Assembly: GCF_016464425.1 (NCBI RefSeq)
Contig: NZ_JADDKQ010000021.1
Span: forward strand, 38,813-102,812
Reading direction: 5' to 3'
Origin: Actinotalea solisilvae
Lineage (GTDB): Bacteria > Actinomycetota > Actinomycetes > Actinomycetales > Cellulomonadaceae
DNA length: 64,000 nucleotides
The translations under genes were made by a program, and so were the position numbers. Of this stretch, positions 61,440-64,000 are shown one piece after another; the first letter of the stretch is position 1; each line of letters starts with the position of its first letter. The notes under the pieces were generated by a model. The model saw nothing but the letters and a program-made list of their open reading frames with translations, did not search any database and was not told the origin of the DNA.

Positions 61440-62834
61440 GTGAGCCCTCGACACGTCGTGCCCGCTGGTGCGCGCACCCGGTCGACGCGCCGCACGCCGC
61501 CGCCCCCGGTCCGGCACGCGCGCGCCGCGCGCCGGCTGGTGCCCCGCTCGGCACGCACCGTGCTGGTCGTCGCGACCGCGGTCGCGGTCGCCGTCCTCGG
61601 CATCCCCCCCGCGGTGGAGCCCGGCGTCTCGACGCTGCAGGCGCGGACCGACCGCATCGAGGGCGCGACGAGCCGCTCGGGCGAGCGCACGCCCCTCCCG
61701 GTCGAGGCGTCCGACGTGCCCGCCGGCACCGGTGAGGCCGGGCTCGACACGATCCCGGCACCGAAGAAGCGCGGCCCCGCCCCGGAGGAGGAGGCGCCCG
61801 ACGACGGCGACGCGCAGGCGCTCCCCCCGGACGAGCCGGCGCCCCCGGGCGAGGACCCGACGACCCCGGCGCCCGGCGGTGAGTCCCCGGCCCCCGGCGC
61901 CCCGGGCACGGGCGGAGGCGGCACGCCACCGCCGACCACCCCACCCACCACGGCGCCGCCGGCGCCGACGCCTCCCCCGCCCCCGGCGCCGCAGCCCCCG
62001 CCGCCTCCGCCGCCCGCGCCGCAGCCCCCGCCGGCCCCGCAGCCGCCGCCTCCGGGCGGAGGACCGGGTGCCGGCACCGTCGGGGTGCCGACCGGCACTC
62101 CGCTGACGGTCTGGCCAGGTGACCTGACGATCACCACGCCCGGCACCGTGATCGACGGGCTGGACGTCCGCGGCTACGTGCGGGTCAAGGCGCCGGACGT
62201 GACGATCAGGAACTCGATCATCCGCGGCCGGCCCGGCCTGACCAGCTACATGTCGCTCATCCAGTCCCCGGACCCGGCCAACAACCTGCTGGTGGAGGAC
62301 ACCACGCTCGTCGCGGCGGACCCGACGCCCTACGTCGACGGGATCGTCGGCAAGGGGTTCACCCTGCGCCGCGTCGACATCCACGGCGTCGTGGACTCGG
62401 TGAAGATCACCGGCGACAACGTGCTCGTCGAGAGCTCGTGGCTGCACGGGAACCTGTACTACCTGCAGGACCCCAACTACGACTACACGCCGACCCACGA
62501 CGACAACGTCCAGATCCAGGCGGGCACCAACATCACCGTCCGGAGCTCGGTCCTCGAGTCGACCCACAACGCCGGGGTGATGATCACGCAGGACGCCGGC
62601 GTCGTGTCGGACGTGACGTTCTCGGGCAACCGGGCGAGCGGGGGCGCCTGCACGATCAACGTCGCCGAGAAGAAGGGCCCCGTGTCCGGCCTGCGCGTCA
62701 CGGACAACGTCTTCGGCCTCGACACGGGCCACCCGCGCTGCGCCGTGCTCCTCGAGAGCGGGACCGCGAGCCGCTCGACCGTCACCGGGAACGTCTTCAC
62801 CGACGGCAGCGCCGTCGGCATCAGCCCGGGCTGA
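61440..62834 (+). CDS. Secreted right-handed beta-helix protein with proline-rich linker
   Basis: A 464-residue protein. The N-terminus is basic with one hydrophobic segment (TVLVVATAVAVAVLGIPP, about 40-58), acting as a signal peptide or anchor. A disordered Pro/Glu linker follows (about 100-215, with PPPPP and PAPQPPP runs). The C-terminal 245 residues repeat short beta-strand turns (TITTPGTVIDGLDVRGYVRVKAP, VTIRNSIIRG, NVLVESSWLHG, ITVRSSVLES), the pattern of parallel beta-helix carbohydrate-active or binding proteins. No catalytic motif of a known lyase is clear. GTG-61440 has AGGAG upstream. It is a paralogue of the next gene. Confidence 0.8.
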   Translation: MSPRHVVPAGARTRSTRRTPPPPVRHARAARRLVPRSARTVLVVATAVAVAVLGIPPAVEPGVSTLQARTDRIEGATSRSGERTPLPVEASDVPAGTGEAGLDTIPAPKKRGPAPEEEAPDDGDAQALPPDEPAPPGEDPTTPAPGGESPAPGAPGTGGGGTPPPTTPPTTAPPAPTPPPPPAPQPPPPPPPAPQPPPAPQPPPPGGGPGAGTVGVPTGTPLTVWPGDLTITTPGTVIDGLDVRGYVRVKAPDVTIRNSIIRGRPGLTSYMSLIQSPDPANNLLVEDTTLVAADPTPYVDGIVGKGFTLRRVDIHGVVDSVKITGDNVLVESSWLHGNLYYLQDPNYDYTPTHDDNVQIQAGTNITVRSSVLESTHNAGVMITQDAGVVSDVTFSGNRASGGACTINVAEKKGPVSGLRVTDNVFGLDTGHPRCAVLLESGTASRSTVTGNVFTDGSAVGISPG

Positions 62835-63228
62835 GCCCGCCCGGCGCTGCGCCGTCCGGGTGATTCTCCACGCCGCGGCCGCGGCGGACGACGGCCCGCA
62901 CCGCGCGGCCATACCCGCACGATCCGGACTCCCCGCGGTGCCCGCTGCGCGGAGCCCTAGCGCCGCCGCGTGCTGTTGATCAAGACCCGCGCGGGCGAAT
63001 TGCTGTCCGCCCTGTGGTGATTGTCGGATTTGCCGACGTGATTCCCGACACATTCCCGAGATCAAGTGACCTAGGCCGTACCTCGGCCGCGGAATCTCCG
63101 CCTATGGTTCCGCGGTGCCCGACGCCCGGGTGAATTCCCCCTCGGGCAGGACGGGGCGGACGGCCTCCGAGGGCCGGACGGACCCGGCACGGTCGCCCCT
63201 CATGTCGTAGCCCTCGGCTGCCGACAGA
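62835..63228. other. Intergenic region before the c-di-GMP riboswitch
   Basis: No coding sequence is supported. It contains two further box-like sequences (CGGGTGATTC at 62857-62866, CGGGTGAATTCCCC at 63127-63140) that lack an xAnnnT hexamer at the standard distance. A TATGGT hexamer lies at 63103-63108. The stretch 62970-63065 is markedly richer in A and T than its surroundings, consistent with a promoter or regulatory region. Confidence 0.45.
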
Positions 63229-63318
63229 AGGGGTGGCGCACGACGACAAGGCAAACCCGTCGCAAGGCGGGGACGCAAAACCATGGGACCCACCGGGTTC
63301 GCCAGGCTACCGAATCGC
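63229..63318 (+). ncRNA. Cyclic di-GMP-I (GEMM-I) riboswitch
   Basis: Core elements of the GEMM-I class appear in order: AAGGCAAACC (63248-63257), a six-pair stem CCCGTC/GGCGGG closed by a GCAA tetraloop, GGGACGCAAAACC (63270-63282), a second stem (GGACCC/GGGTTC), then GCCAGG and the closing GCTACCGAA. These match the established consensus, with a GNRA loop in place of the commoner GAAA. The ribosome-binding site GGAG (63319-63322) follows directly, so ligand binding probably controls translation of the downstream gene. On or off polarity cannot be told from sequence alone. Confidence 0.9.
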
Positions 63319-63327
63319 GGAGTTGAT

Positions 63328-64000
63328 GTGACGACGACCACCCCGAGCGCGCGGACGCGCCGGACCCCCGAGCCCGCCGCACGCCTCGCCACGACGCGCC
63401 TCGGCCGGGGAGCGCTGGGTCTCACCGCAGCCGCCCTCGCAGCCGCGGCCACGCTGGGCTCGGCGTCGGCCACCGGCGCTGCCCGCCCCGCACCCGTGGC
63501 GCCGGCCGCCGCCGCGTCCGTCGAGCTCGTCGACGTCGCGTCGGCGCCGGGCACCGCGACGCCCACGGTGTCGAGCACGGTCGAGCCCGTCGCGCCGGTC
63601 ACGCCCGCACCGACGGCGCCGGCGCCCGAGGTCGCGACGCCCGAGCCCGCACCGACGGCCGAGCCCGCGCCCGCGGCGGCCGAGGCGACCACCGCAGGCG
63701 ACCCGGCGACGACGACCGTCGACGCGACCCTGGACGCGGAGCAGGCCATCGCCGACAGCCCCGCGCCGGAGCCCGTCGCGACCGTGGGTGCCGCCACCGA
63801 CGCCTCCGCCGCCGAGCCCGTCTGGGCGCTCGGCCCCGCTCCCCTGGCCACGGCGATCCCCGGCGGCCGCCCCGGCCCGACCAACACGGGCGTCCCCGCG
63901 GGCACCGCGCTGCGCGTGCACGAGGGCGACCTCACCATCACCACCGCCGGCACCGTCATCGACGGCATGGACATCCGCGGCTACGTCCGGGTCAAGGCCC
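63328..64000 (+). CDS. Secreted beta-helix protein under c-di-GMP control (partial)
   Basis: The frame is open to the window edge (224 codons seen). GTG-63328 has GGAG five bases upstream; the overlapping ATG-63326 is followed at once by a stop. A signal peptide (LGRGALGLTAAALAAAATLGSASA) is followed by an Ala/Pro/Thr/Glu-rich linker (about 60-175). The start of a beta-helix domain then reads GVPAGTALRVHEGDLTITTAG and VIDGMDIRGYVRVKA, closely matching the gene at 61440-62834. The riboswitch in its leader implies expression tied to cyclic di-GMP. A role in matrix or attachment is inferred. Confidence 0.82.
   Translation, partial: MTTTTPSARTRRTPEPAARLATTRLGRGALGLTAAALAAAATLGSASATGAARPAPVAPAAAASVELVDVASAPGTATPTVSSTVEPVAPVTPAPTAPAPEVATPEPAPTAEPAPAAAEATTAGDPATTTVDATLDAEQAIADSPAPEPVATVGAATDASAAEPVWALGPAPLATAIPGGRPGPTNTGVPAGTALRVHEGDLTITTAGTVIDGMDIRGYVRVKA

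Overview
The window is very GC-rich (low seventies percent by eye), with strong codon-position bias, frequent GTG starts and many GTGA/ATGA gene overlaps. Gene content (mfd, mazG, ftsB, DUF501, ppx and eno in a row, type II NADH dehydrogenase, Bax1-I protein, AldO-type alditol oxidase, PadR/HAAS pair) points to an actinobacterium, probably Micrococcales near Cellulomonadaceae or Promicromonosporaceae. The order-level placement is inference. No insertion sequence, phage gene or CRISPR array was seen.

Left part (1-13.7 kb): a tandemly duplicated ABC-permease/histidine-kinase module, with a complete two-component system at 3240-5290, interrupted by an ArsR/SRPBCC pair that carries its own operator. 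Then come AldO-like oxidase, FKBP, a PNPOx-like protein, a CE7 acetyl esterase, a Bax1/membrane protein/cystathionine beta-synthase operon, an unusual tRNA with anticodon UAA and a short variable arm, and ndh behind a Rex-type operator.

Middle part (13.7-28.3 kb), almost all on the minus strand: UdgB-type uracil-DNA glycosylase, PadR/HAAS pair, then the housekeeping block mfd, SurA-like lipoprotein, mazG, pntAB, eno, ftsB, DUF501, ppx.

Right part (28.3-64 kb): a large cell-surface locus. It holds an acyltransferase, TagD, GtrA, a polyprenol-phosphate mannose synthase, a Wzy-like polymerase, several glycosyltransferases (one a GT2-GT4 fusion), a Wzz/BY-kinase chain-length regulator, a GT39-like enzyme, a CDP-alcohol transferase, a pyruvyltransferase/FrhB/flippase operon, three giant secreted propeller-LamG-PKD proteins, and two secreted beta-helix proteins. 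The last beta-helix gene lies behind a c-di-GMP-I (GEMM) riboswitch and runs off the window.

The most striking observation is a recurrent 14-bp intergenic box, consensus CGGGTGAWWWCCGG in either orientation. It sits 32 nt (once 31 nt) upstream of a hexamer of form xAnnnT before nine genes or operons of the surface locus. One copy serves two divergent promoters. I read it as the binding site of an unidentified activator co-ordinating polysaccharide, lectin-like and matrix proteins; the c-di-GMP riboswitch in the same locus suggests a biofilm or attachment programme. The spacing and sequences are seen directly; the function is inference.
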